Source: Morella rubra (Eukaryota > Streptophyta > Magnoliopsida > Fagales > Myricaceae). From it: 64,000 bases of DNA. Where the stretch lies: positions 20,126,768 to 20,190,767 of the forward strand of contig CM025855.1 in NCBI GenBank assembly GCA_003952965.2, given 5' to 3'. The notes under the pieces are model-generated. The model saw nothing but the letters and a program-made list of their open reading frames with translations. It did not search any database and was not told the DNA's origin. Positions 24,908 to 36,300 of this stretch are shown piece after piece (within the stretch, counting starts at the first letter, position 1; each line of letters opens with the position of its first letter). The translations under genes and the position numbers were made by a program.

Positions 24908-25179
24908 TGCCAGAAAACACCGAGACATTAGAGGGAATTGCTCAATTCTCATTACCGAATCAATCACTGTATATGTCCTATGTATACAAAACGCATTGTC
25001 ACACTATCAACTAAGCTACAAAATGCATTGTCGCACTATCAGCTCAACTGTGCTGTACAATTACAATGAAGGACTATTCTTTTTGTACATAATTATGAAA
25101 GAGCATAAAGCATCAAAAGAAATAGCTAGCCTAAGTATAACATTTACATAAAATTCTATAAAGTTGATTATTCTTGTGA
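24908..25179 (-). repeat. 5' LTR of the old copia element, with an internal 31-bp duplication
   Basis: 272 bp. It is longer than its partner because a GCATTGTC(A/G)CACTATCA-containing unit is tandemly repeated at about 24991-25053; the partner LTR has a single unit. Confidence 0.9.
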
Positions 25180-25184
25180 TCATC

Positions 25185-26017
25185 TCCTATTGTTTCTCCT
25201 CTCACAACTCTCTCCTTCTGCCTCTATCTCTCTCACTCACTCACAACCGTCGACCTCACCATGCTCCGCCTCTCACCTCTTGTTTGTCTTTGCCTTCGTC
25301 CGTCTGTCTGTCTCTCTCTCAACCTTTCACCACTCATAGTCTCTGGGGCCCACTATCGAAGTCTTGCCGATATCAATCATCGTCGTTCAAGATATGCAGA
25401 TGATTAGAGCTTCGGTTCTTAGATTGTTTGTTTAAATCTTATCTGGCTATTCTATTGTTTCATTGAGCATTTAATTTTGACCTTCTTGTACTATAGGTGG
25501 TTTTAATTTTAGAGAAATACACTTTGCACCCTCCAACTATGGAGGTTTTGAAACTTTGCATCCTAATCTATTATTTTTATCACATTGCACTCACCAACTA
25601 TTGATTTCAAGCACTTTGCACTATCTATTTAAATTTTCAATCAGTTTGGACGAACGAAAATTTATTTTTTGGTGTGTGCAAAGTGCCTGGAATTAATAAT
25701 TGGTGTGTGCAATGTGACTGAAAATTTAATATGCAGATGATTTAACTCTTTTAGTTTTTTCTTTGTGATTAGGGTTTCGGCCTGCTCGCAATTTTTGCCT
25801 TTTTGATTTCTAACAAGAAACGAGATTGCTCAATATGAATTGAATATCTTGCATTTAATTACTTTTTTTTTTGTTTTTGGGAATCTGAATTGAATATGTT
25901 GCAAAATTAAGTGATGTTGAATTTTATGTGATATTGATCCGAATGAAATATTTTGTGATTGCGGAAATTTTAATAAAATTGTGTTGGTGTTAAAAAATAG
26001 ATGGTATTAGAATTGGT
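25185..26017. other. Non-coding region left of duplication copy 2, with a small inverted repeat
   Basis: 25185-25330 is CT-rich, like a plant leader. An imperfect inverted repeat of about 50 bp arms (about 25575-25625 and 25670-25725, sharing CACATTGCAC and GCACTTTGCA words) looks like a MITE or MULE-type terminal repeat. A perfect 14-bp direct repeat, ATATGCAGATGATT, lies at 25392-25405 and 25729-25742, bracketing it. No gene is recognised. Confidence 0.5.
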
Positions 26018-26409
26018 GAATTAATGATGAAAGTAAAAGTAAAATTTTGAAGTGTGTTTGATAAAAATAAAATTTTATTAAAATTTATTTAACAAACGCA
26101 TGGTTAGACTCAATACTATATAAATATATACTAGTTTTTAATTTGCAGGATATTAATCTCTACAAAAGCTTATTAATGTGTATACTTTTATCACTAACAG
26201 CAATCGGAAGCAAATCACTACCTATCCCACAAAAGACACCGATTATTTCCCTGTTGTATTCAACGTGGGCCTTCTCTTACACAAGATGCGACGACAATCT
26301 TATTTTTTTTTCCCCTAGTGTCAACAATCCTAATTTGGACATCTTCATCCACTCTCTCTCTCTTCCACCCATTTTCTTCAGTTGCAGAACCCGATACACA
26401 GGAAAAGAG

Positions 26410-26871
26410 ATGACGAGAGAACGGAAGCAAATGTTAATAGCAATGAAAGGCCATCCTGGCACAGGCAAAAGCACTTTAGCCCAATCCTTGGCCTCAGCGC
26501 TCAGAATCCCTCTCCTTGACAAAGACGACGTCCGTGACTCCACCTACCCTCTCCAATCCTCTCTCCTCCCCTTCGCGCCAACCACCGCTTCCTGCAACCT
26601 CCTCAACGACCTCTCCTACGACGTCATCTACCGCATCGCATCCACCCAACTCCGCCTCGGCCTCAGCGTCGTCGTCGACTCCCCGCTATCTCGAAAGGCC
26701 CACCTCGAGCGCCTCGTCCAGCTGGCCTCCTCGGCTGGGGCCCGCGTCTTGGTCGTCGAGTGCCAGCCCACAGACGAGGCCGAGTGGAGAAGCAGGCTCG
26801 AGCACCGCGGCGCCAGCGCGGCTGCCGATGGAGCAGGCTGGCACAAGCTGTTGGAAGTCCCACATTGCTAG
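26410..26871 (+). pseudogene. P-loop kinase-like gene, copy 2, C-terminus replaced
   Basis: The first 146 codons match the copy-1 kinase, including Walker A (GHPGTGKS). After WHK the sequence switches to unrelated DNA (codons LLEVPHC, then stop), so about 55 C-terminal residues are lost. The break coincides with the start of the foreign segment at 26848. The truncated 153-aa frame is open, but a functional protein is unlikely. Confidence 0.88.
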
Positions 26872-27090
26872 GGAACTAGTCAATGTGCTCCTTATAAGGT
26901 TGTGGTATCCCTACTACTCAAGGTATGGTAATTTTCTCCAGAAAGTTGTGTACGAACAGAACCGGGGCTCTCACCATTGAAGGTATGGTTGGAAGGATGA
27001 TCATCCTTTGGAGTTTGTCGTAACAATGGGAGGAGGACATGATTCTGCCATTTAGAAAGAAAGAAGAAAGGAGCAAAAGGAAATGCTCGA
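26848..27090. other. Replacement segment in copy 2, transposon-like start
   Basis: This stretch replaces the last third of the kinase and its 3' flank. It opens with TGTTGGAAGTCCCACATTG and continues with AACTAGTCAATGTGCTCC, wording that resembles the termini of short plant LTR-type elements. No matching second terminus or target duplication was found. After 27090 the copy-1 sequence resumes (CGAGGGGGTAAA). Confidence 0.5.
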
Positions 27091-27289
27091 GGGGGTAAAC
27101 AAGATTTCGCAAATTTAATATTAGTCTTCACCCGGCCTGCTTTTATCCGATCAACTTATAATCACCGCATCTAAAGCAAAAGACAAAACAGAAAACAGGT
27201 AGGACGTGAACAGAGGAAAAAGAGATTATATTCTGTGACAACAACCGCAGCGTAGATGAAATTTTGTTTCAAGATGTGGTCCCACTCCG

Positions 27290-28681
27290 AGTCTGGTTTA
27301 TGTATCATAGGTCAGTACTCAATTCGTTTCACTCAAACCTCTCAACTAAAACATAAAAAAATTTTTTCCATTCTATCCTCCAAATTCCTCTCTTCCTGTC
27401 ACTTGCTTCTCTTTCTGCTACCCATCCGACTCTTTCCACCTCAACGAAAAAATCCAAAAAGAAAAAAAAATTAGGCCCTTGAACATGAAAAAACCATATT
27501 TCATCCACAGCTTCTGTATTGAGAAACAATGACGTTGCGCTCCTTCGTTATTTCCACAGGCGAATATTTGTTCCCAGCTTTGTACGAGGGTTATCTCGTA
27601 GTGTACGAGGGTTATCATCGATCTACTCATTTGGTCTCTTAACGATCCCTGCTCCCTAATAAACATGAAAGGAGAGTACCATCTCCCTACACCAACTTGG
27701 TGCGAACTCTTATCTGATAGGGGGAAGTTGAACTGTGGAAGGCGAGCACGGAGGGCGGTGTCTAGGCCTGGCGCGTCACCTAACTTGAAATCGTGGGGAG
27801 TTGAGGTATGCACTTGCCACCCTCTTCTTCCGAGGAACTTTGGAGGGAACCCATCCTGGGCAATGGATTTGGCAACAAAACCTCCGCTTTGAAATAATTT
27901 TCCTTCAGGAAGAATCTGAAATTGCTGGTGAACGTTTTTGGCATCCAAAGGTTTTGGTGGCACGTCACGAACATAACTGAAGCAGAAACAGGATCCCATA
28001 TCGGCCTCTGTGGAATTTGCATATGCTTCCCTACAAGGCCATTTGAACAGAAATTTAGGGTTCACATATAGCTCCCAATTAAATGCATGATTGCAGAAAT
28101 TGAATTTATAAGTTAATATTGAAAATTAATTTTTCTTACTAAATTAAAAATCAAGTTAAGGAGCTACTGGCATACAGGAGAAAAAACAAAAATAGAAGAA
28201 ACAATTCAAGTTGATATGAAAACCTCTCAAACATAAAAATTATCAAATTTTGATTTTGAACCTAAAATTAAAACCAAAACCAAAACCTAACACTTTTTTC
28301 AAACAAGTTCTTAATCCAGTTTGCAATTGACATGAAACATACATACCCTTTGTGGCTTCCACGAGTCTGAATCACATAGTACAGATTAGAAGATAATGGC
28401 TGATTCAGAGCTGGAATGAAGTCCGCATAAAAATAAGAAACATGATGATTGCTGACACTGGCGCTGGCGCCGGTGCTCGTTACATACCGAAGCTTTAGGT
28501 TCTTGTTCTGAGGGAAAGGCAGATCCCTGAGCACATTGCTTTTAAGCAATCCAAAAAAACACGTTGGCTCTGCTTCCTCGTCTTGGATGACCAGAATACC
28601 GGAATTTGGACCTTCAGGAGGTAGCGATGAGAGAGCCGAAGGGAATTTTTTGTACATAGAAAGAGGTCTCGTGACATACAT
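27290..28681 (-). pseudogene. First DUF1262 gene, copy 2, second exon destroyed
   Basis: Exon 1 (28681-28347) and the start of exon 2 (28030 to about 27540) match copy 1 almost perfectly, with the same GT-AG junction. A 13-18 bp insertion near 27605-27620 (GTGTACGAGGGTTATC repeated) disturbs the SRSMYYEITL segment. From about 27540 to 27290 the coding sequence has lost many short blocks relative to copy 1 and reads out of frame to a stop near 27418. The C-terminal half of the protein cannot be made. Confidence 0.88.
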
Positions 28682-30359
28682 ATCGTTCGTGCTCTGTAAA
28701 ATTTCTTGTCTGCTTTGTGTTTTGTTCGAGCTTAATATCGTGTATTTAAAAGGAAAGAGAAATCTGCACCGCGTAGACAAGTTAGACACGTCATGGGCTA
28801 TACGGGAGCCCGTTCAAGTAGTTTGAAAAATAATAAGAATATGCAGCTCACAGAAAATAAATGTGCAGGAATGGATCTTGGATTGCCTAGAAGACAGAGT
28901 TGACCTGATGAATTCCGTGCAAGTTACGAAGAAACTGACGCACTCAGGTCATAGGCGACAGCTAGCGTATGTTGATTCTCTAATGGGTGATTACCATGTG
29001 TACTGAGTCCACGTTTGATCATTACGGCTAAATTTCGTATTGAAGTGATTTATTGTACCAGTCCATTGAAGAGGAGTTCGTTGACAGGTATTTGCTTCCT
29101 AGCGCTCCTGGAATATTTGACCTACTATGAATGAAAAACCTTTTCTTTGTATTTTACACCACATTATTTGCCCAGATCCATAAGCTAAGATTATTGGTCA
29201 ATGAGACATGTTTTGTACAAAAAAAAAACTTATGGACCGCACGACTTGCGTTAAGAATAGACAATGTTTGACTTTTCAAAAAAACTTCTACCATTTTTTA
29301 CAATCCAAACATCTTTTTTTTCTTCGAGAATATTCTTAACAATTTTTAGATATTTCTCTAATTAGATGTAATCTTAGAGATCACATTAGGGACACAACTA
29401 TAGGCACCCAAGGGAAAGTTAATCAGTATCAACACGCAGAAAGATCGGACCGCGGTCAACATTACTCTGTACTTAATCAAAATTTTGATTATGAGATTCC
29501 TAAGATAAAATAACATTTGCTATTGCTGCATACAATCTATTCAAGAGTTGATGAATTCCGTGCCAGTTAAGGAAAATAGCGTCTATGTTTGAAAAGAAAT
29601 TTTCACCTTTTTTAAAAATATTTCAAAATTAAAAATTTTTACAATAAAATCTCAAAATTTTCATGCACAATTCTAATATAATTGTCACACTCAATTCGAT
29701 ATGAAATTTTATCTCACCTTATTTTTTAACAAATTTCATTATTATTATTATTTTTTAAAAAATTATCAAATCTTCTCCTCTACTTTAACAAACACTATAA
29801 CTTTCTCACTAAAAAATTCTATCAAATATGCTCTCTCATTATTTTTAATAAATTCCAATAAAAATTATTTTACAGACATTCTTAATTTTGTTTTCCAAAC
29901 ATCACGTTAAGACTATATATCAATGAGAGAGGAAAGAAATGCAAAAAAAAACTTATGGACTGCACAACTTGCATTAGAAATTTTGTCTCCAAATTTATAG
30001 GTTGAATGAAAAAAAATAAAGTCGTCCGCTTAGAATTGAAGTCTTAAATGGCAATCGGATTTTCCTTGCAAGTTTCAAAGTTTTCCAGTCGGTTTCTTTT
30101 GTAAATATGCTATAATAAGTTTATCAAAGTGTTAAGAATTTTAATAATATTTTATTGATATAGGATTTTTTAGAAATATGGAATACTATTTATTTATTAT
30201 AAAAAAAAATACAAAAGATTGTCAACTTGTGTGGGACCTGGGTTTCACTGGCCGTGAATCTTCCAGCTTGGGGATAGGGAGGGGACTCAGAAGTCATCTG
30301 AACTTTCCTTCAGTCTCATCCCCTGGCCTAACTCGGCCATTACCTGCACAGAATTGTAT

Positions 30360-30980
30360 GGAAAATTATTCAGAACCCACTAAGTTTTAGGCCAAAATCA
30401 AAAGCCTCACTGGATTTTAAAAAAAATTAAAAGTCATTGGTTTATCAGTTTGATATGAAAACTAATTACCCGAGTCAACTCTGTTAGTAGAGATAATGGA
30501 GCCCAATCCACATAATATAAATGAACGAATCGTTACTTGACACGTGCTCAAAAAAATTACATAACTTCAGCCTGCCATGTTGCACCCACATCCTTCCACG
30601 TCAACCACGTCAGTCTCCTTTATACTAACGAAGAAGCCTTGGAGGAAGCCCTAGGTTCATCGATCTGAAATCCCTCAAAGTTCTTTGCCCTTCTGCGAAG
30701 CTTTAAAGCTTTAGTTTGTCACGTCGTTTTGCCTTAGAAGTTCTTTCAAGAAAGCTTCAGTCTGCCACGTCGTTCTCCCCATTCTGCCGTGTGGGTCTTC
30801 CTCGAAAATGTCCTCATTGAGCTCATCATCTGCTACAGATGCTCGAAATTTGGACATAAGTTGGCTCGGGTTAGTTTTCGTACCAAATTGATAAACCAAG
30901 TGAGTTTTTGGATTATTTTTAAAACCCAGTGAAGTTTTTGATTTGGGCCTAAAACCTAGTGGGCATTATGTAATTTTCCC
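30360..30980. mobile_element. Non-autonomous MULE-like element, copy 2, both terminal arms present
   Basis: The arms at about 30360-30480 and 30860-30980 are inverted repeats of about 120 bp: the left has GGAAAATTA, AACCCACTAAGTTTTAGGCC and TTGGTTTATCA, and the right has the same words in reverse complement. The interior (30490-30850) is less AT-rich, with several ACGT boxes and a short minus-strand open stretch with an acidic DDELNEDIFEED segment. That could be captured host DNA (Pack-MULE type). Target duplications were not resolved. Copy 1 has lost most of the right arm. Confidence 0.6.
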
Positions 30981-31387
30981 TAAAAAAAAATACTAATTTG
31001 CTCTATATTCTTATCCTTACAGACTCTCAGAAGTCGGCAAATTGTTTCAACTTGACCTTCCAAGCTCCACCGGAGTTTCTTTTAAATAAAAGAGGTTCCA
31101 CCATAACTGAAGCACAACTAGCAAAACCTGTGTTATAAGACCCCTATAATAGGCCCATTGTTAAAACTTGAACAAATCAGAAAGGGGGGGGACAAGACGA
31201 AGGTAAAGTAGAACAGGTACAGAAAAGTAATAAAAATGGCACCAATATCTTCCTGTGTTTTACATGTTGCTCACACTTCTGAGAAAGGAAAACGAAGGTC
31301 GGAACAAATTCTTTCCTATGACCAAATACTTATCTGCACAGGTAGAATAGGTTTGACATGGGACCTCCAAAACAATAGCAGCAGTCT

Positions 31388-32943
31388 TCACTCCCATTTG
31401 CTCCTAATCTGATGAGTGTGCTTAAAATCATAGGTCAGTACCAAGCTTCCATCCAGTCGCTTCAACACAAACCTCTCGACCAAAACATGACAACCAAATT
31501 TCTTCCACCCACCTATCCCCCCAAACTCCTCTACCCTCTTTACTATGGCTTGCTTTCCATCTTCCGCGAACCACCCAGCCCTTTCCTGCTCCCACTTCAT
31601 TCTCCCAACCAATGCTAGACCCATTGCCACCCTGGTTTCTTCTCCCACGTTGCTAATACTCCTGAACCACACCAACCCATCTGCCACATTTCTCTCATCA
31701 ATTACAGCTTCCCTCCCACCTACTGTAACCACTTCTCTTTTCACAAGAGCTTCCACAGCCACAGCATTAAGTTGATCATCGTTATTCTCACTAGCAAATA
31801 TTTGTTCCCATTTTTGCTCGAGAGTTATCTCGTAGTATATCGAGTTACGCCTTCCATCCATCAATGTTTTCGGTGTTCCTTCCCTGATAAACATGACCGG
31901 ACAATACCATTTTCCGACAACCACAGGTTTTGAGCTCAAGTTTGGCAGTGGGAATGCGAAATCTGGTAGGCGGGCTCGGAGAGCAGAGTCTAGGCCTTGT
32001 GCTTCACCTAACTCGAAATCAGGGGAAGCTGACGCGCATATTTTCCACCCTTTTCTCCGCAGAAAGAATGGGGGAAGTCCATCTGGGCCTGCAGATTTGG
32101 CCACAAAACCACCCCAATTATTGATGATTCCTCCTTTACGACGGATCTGAAACTGCTGATTCACGTTAGTGGGATCCAGCGGCTGTGGTGGTACATCGTA
32201 GGCGTCTCCACCGAAACAGCAAGTGGAAGTATCTTCCTCCTTTGAATTCGTGTATGCTTCCCTGGGAAATAATTCGAGCATTAATTAGTACCGCACCTAG
32301 GAAAACACGGTAAAATAATCACACCACGTTCATCAATTCATGGTAAAATGTCAGAGGTCTCAATGTTGAACCTAGAATTCATATGTTACCAATTAGGAGC
32401 TCAGAAGCTACCGCATATCTTATAGGTCAATCCGTGGAAAGGTTTAGTAGCATCTTCTATAGCCTATTAGCCTGAAGTTTTGGGTGGTTCAGAGATCGAA
32501 GTTGCATAGTCACAACCCAAAAAGAGATCATTTCCGCCTGGGTTGCTTAGGGACAGTCAATTAACTATGGTACACATCACTGTAGCTTGTGATAGAATGC
32601 ATACTCTCTATGCTTCCCGTATGGCTGTACGGCATAGTAGCAATTCTAAGATAGCGGCTGATTAAGGACTGGAATGAAGGTAACGTTGTGGAAATGAGAG
32701 GTTCTTTCATATCCGATGCCTATCGTGTATCGAAGCTCTAGGCTCTTGTTCTGGGGAAAAGGAAGCTCCTTGATTTCACCAGTCTTGCACATTCCGAAAC
32801 AACATGTAGGTTCGGCTTCCTCATCTTGGATGACCAAAATACCAGAGCTCGGACCCTCTACCAGAGCTCGGACCCTCTGGCGGAGGCGACGAGGGGGAGT
32901 CAGAATGCTTTTGGTACATGGAAAGAGGCCTTGTCACGTACAT
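31388..32943 (-). pseudogene. Second DUF1262 gene, copy 2, broken first exon and intact second exon
   Basis: Exon 2 (32261-31388) is fully open through the C-terminal GGWKKFG and VLTYDFKH, including the base missing in copy 1. Exon 1 (32943-32605) carries two lesions. One is a 19-bp tandem duplication of ACCAGAGCTCGGACCCTCT near 32842-32879, which shifts the frame after PPEGPSSG. The other is a TCG-to-TAG stop (plus strand TTCTAAG at about 32643) in the LNQPLSSN motif. Exon 1 is 339 nt here against 320 in copy 1. Confidence 0.9.
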
Positions 32944-33119
32944 TTTTCTCTGAAGAAAATCCTCGGCTCTACCTCCGCTTTTGCTTCGCAAATTTCTATG
33001 AGAGTGCCATTTTAGCTTGAGCTCGTGTATGTATTTATGAGAAATAGAAAAACTTGAATTTTCAACATCGGAGTGTGGATAAGCCAACACAGAGTCAAAT
33101 GCTGTTCTTTGATACGTGC

Positions 33120-33376
33120 TAATAGAACGAATGAATCTCGTTGATTTTTCATTCAGTAGCTTTAGAATTTATACAAGCAAGTGGTGTGCCCCACAGCCAA
33201 TCATTTGTGGCTGTGCGCATATTACAGGTGTGCACCATTCGGTTACAACCAACAAAGAATAAAATGCGTACAGAGGACTAACAAACTATTCTAGAAGATC
33301 CTATACAGCAGAGGTGCTGAGGTGGATATCTCACGTGACAGCTGAGGAGGTAAGCAAGGAAGGTCGTGCTTTATCA
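33120..33376 (-). repeat. 3' LTR of the young copia element
   Basis: 257 bp. Minus strand starts TGATAAAGCACG and ends CGTTCTATTA. It is preceded on the minus strand by the polypurine tract GGGGGGA. Confidence 0.95.
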
Positions 33377-36300
33377 TCCCCCCGCGAGTCCAGCGTGGAT
33401 GGAAGAACCGTTAGACTCGTACGAAGCTGCTGAAACCGAGAGGCCACAATAGGCTTGGTAAGAACGTCAGCTAACTGATCTTTGCTGGAGATGAAGGCAA
33501 CATGCAGGGATTTATCAGCCACACGGTCACGCACGAAATGAAAGTCAATAGCAACATGTTTCGTGCGTGAGTGGAAAACAGGATTTGCTGATAGATAAGT
33601 AGCGCCGAGATTATCACACCAAAGAGTGGGGGAGTGAGGAAGAGTAACACCAAGCTCAAGTGAGAAGAGAACGAAGCCACAACACCTCAGCTGTGGCATT
33701 AGCAAGAGCTTTGTACTCTGCCTCTGTACTTGAACGTGCGACTGTGGCTTGCTTCTTAGAGCACCACGAGATGAGGTTCGGACCAAAATACACACAAAAA
33801 GCACCCGTAGACCGTCGGTCATCAGGACACCCTGCCCAGTCAGCATCGGAGTAGGCAGCGAGAGCTCGAGAAGAAGAACGCTGCAAGTAGAGCCCAAAAT
33901 GTAAAGTGCTTTTGAGATAACGCAAAATGCGTTTCACTGCCTGCCAATGAGAGAGACGCGGAGATTGCATAAATTGGCAAACACGGTTAACAGCGAAAGC
34001 AACATCAGGACGGGTGAGAGAGAGATATTGTAAACTGCCAACTGTGCTGCGAAACAAAGTAGGGTCTTCAAAGAGAGGAGTATCACTCTTAGAAAGAGCA
34101 GGGGCAGTAGCCATAGGGGAAGAAACGGGTTTCGCCTCAACCATGGTAGTTTTGAGAAGTAAGTCCCGAATGTACTTCTGCTGTGTAAGGAGAATACCAT
34201 TCGAATGAGGGAGTACTTCTAGACCCAGAAAGTAGTGGAGAGAACCAAGGTCTTTAACTGGAAAAGACAAGTTGAGCTGATGAACAACCTGCTTGAGAAA
34301 GGAGGAGTCTGAACCAGTGAGCAAAATATCGTCAACATAGACTAGCACATAGGCAAGAGTGGGAGATTGACGATATATAAAGAGAGAAGCATCTGATCGG
34401 GAAGCCACAAAACCAAGTTGCAGAAGGCGATGACGAAGACGATGAAACCAAGCGCGGGGCGCTTGTTTGAGGCCATAGAGGGCCTTGCGGAGGCGACACA
34501 CATAATCAGGATGATCCGGATGAACAAAGCCCAAGGGGCTGTTGCATGAAAACAGCCTCGTCCAAGTCACCGTGCAAAAAGGCGTTTTGCACATCAAGTT
34601 GTTTGATAGGCCAACCAGCAGAAAGAGAGAGAGCGAGAACCAGTCGGATGGTGGAGGGCTTGACAACAGGGCTAAACGTCTCCCCATAATCCAGACCCTC
34701 TTGTTGATGATATCCCTTGGCAACAAGCCTCGCTTTTCTACGCTGAAGAAATCCATCAGCATTGCGCTTTGTGCGAAAAACCCATTTACATCCGACCAAA
34801 TTCTGAGAGGGAGAAGGAGGAACCAAATCCCAGGTGGTGTTGCTTAGGAGGGCTTGAAACTCTTCACGCATAGCAGTACGCCACTCAGGGGAGCGAGAAG
34901 CCTCAGTATAGGAGCTGGGATCTGCAGAAAAAACAACAGCAGCAAGACAAGAGGACTTGGGTAAAGGCCACCTTACGGTGCCATCAGTGAGACGTTTGGG
35001 ACATGAGATGTGGCTATGGGACCGAGTATGAATGCTTGGAGGAGGAGGAGGGTGGAGGAGGAGGAGGAGAAGAGGACAGACTCAGGGAGAGAGTGTGAGG
35101 GAGAAGATTCTATCTGGAAAGGAGAGATAGACAGTGAAGCTGGAGAAGTGGGTGTTGGGCTGGATACGGGAAGCAGTAGAGGTAAGAACGTGTGAGTAGG
35201 AGATACGGGCTGAGACGATTTTATAGAGGAGAGCCCATGAAAAGGAAAAATCTGCTCAGCAAAACGAACATCACGTGAAATAACAAGTTTCTTTGTGGAG
35301 AGGACAAGGCATTTGTAGCCTTTATGGTCTGGACTGTAACCCATAAAAACAGCGCGATCAGAACGGTAGTCCATTTTATGGCGATGGAAAGGCCGGAGAT
35401 GGGGCCAACACTCACAACCAAAGACGCGAAGAAATTGATAATCAGGCTCACGTTGAAAAAGAAGAAAATGAGGAGAGCGTTGACCCAAAGTAGGACTGGG
35501 GAGTCTATTAATAAGATAGACAGACGTAGTAAAAGCCTCGGGCCAATATTTGAAGGGCATAGTGGAGTGGGCTAACAGAGCAAGGCCCGTTTCAACGATA
35601 TGCCTGTGTTTGCGTTCGACGGTGCCATTTTGAGCATGAGAGTGAGTCTGTGAGTGATGCCAACAGAGACAAGATGAGGGCGGAGAGAACGAAACTCACC
35701 ACCCCCATCAGTCTGAATAGCAATAATTTTTGTGGAACACAGATGCTCAATAAACCGTTGAAAAGCAAAAAAGTAGGAAGAACATCTGATTTGTATTGAA
35801 GTGGAAACAGCCAAGTGAAGCGGCTGAAATCATCAACAATAGACAAGTAAAAACGAAAACCAGAAACTGAAGTAACAGGGGATGGACCCCATACATCAAG
35901 AAAAAGTAATTGAAGAGGAGCCGGTGACCGATTTGGAGAAGGAGGGTGAGGAAGCCGATGACTCTTTGCTCTGCAACAAGCTGGACAGAGCTGAGAAGTA
36001 GTGGAGACACTAGAGAGTTGTGTGGAGGATAAAACTTGGCGGATGACACGGAAGGCCGGATGGCCAAGACGCGCATGCCAATTGGGAGAGGCAGCAACAG
36101 AGCTGGTGGACAGAGCCTGAGGAGGGGACGAACTGGAGGGAAAAATGTAAAGGCCATTATGGGTGTGGCCTTGGAGAAGAGTTGTCCCTGTAGCGCAATC
36201 CTTGACAGAAAAATCATGTGAGTGAAAATGAAAAAAGACATTATTATCTGCACAGAATTGACGAACTGAGAGTAAATTTTTGGTGATCTCAGGAACATGG

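Larger units (their letters stand above)
20383..25179 (-). mobile_element. Old Ty1/copia element, complete with both LTRs, degraded interior
   Basis: The element runs right to left. LTRs are 20383-20623 (3') and 24908-25179 (5'). The flanking target duplication is TCATC at 20378-20382 and 25180-25184. A tRNA-iMet primer-binding site (minus strand TGGTATCAGAGC) abuts the 5' LTR at 24896-24907. A polypurine tract (minus strand AGGGGGG) is at 20624-20630, beside the 3' LTR. The LTRs differ by many substitutions and a 31-bp length difference, so the insertion is much older than the copia element at 33120-37764. Confidence 0.93.
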
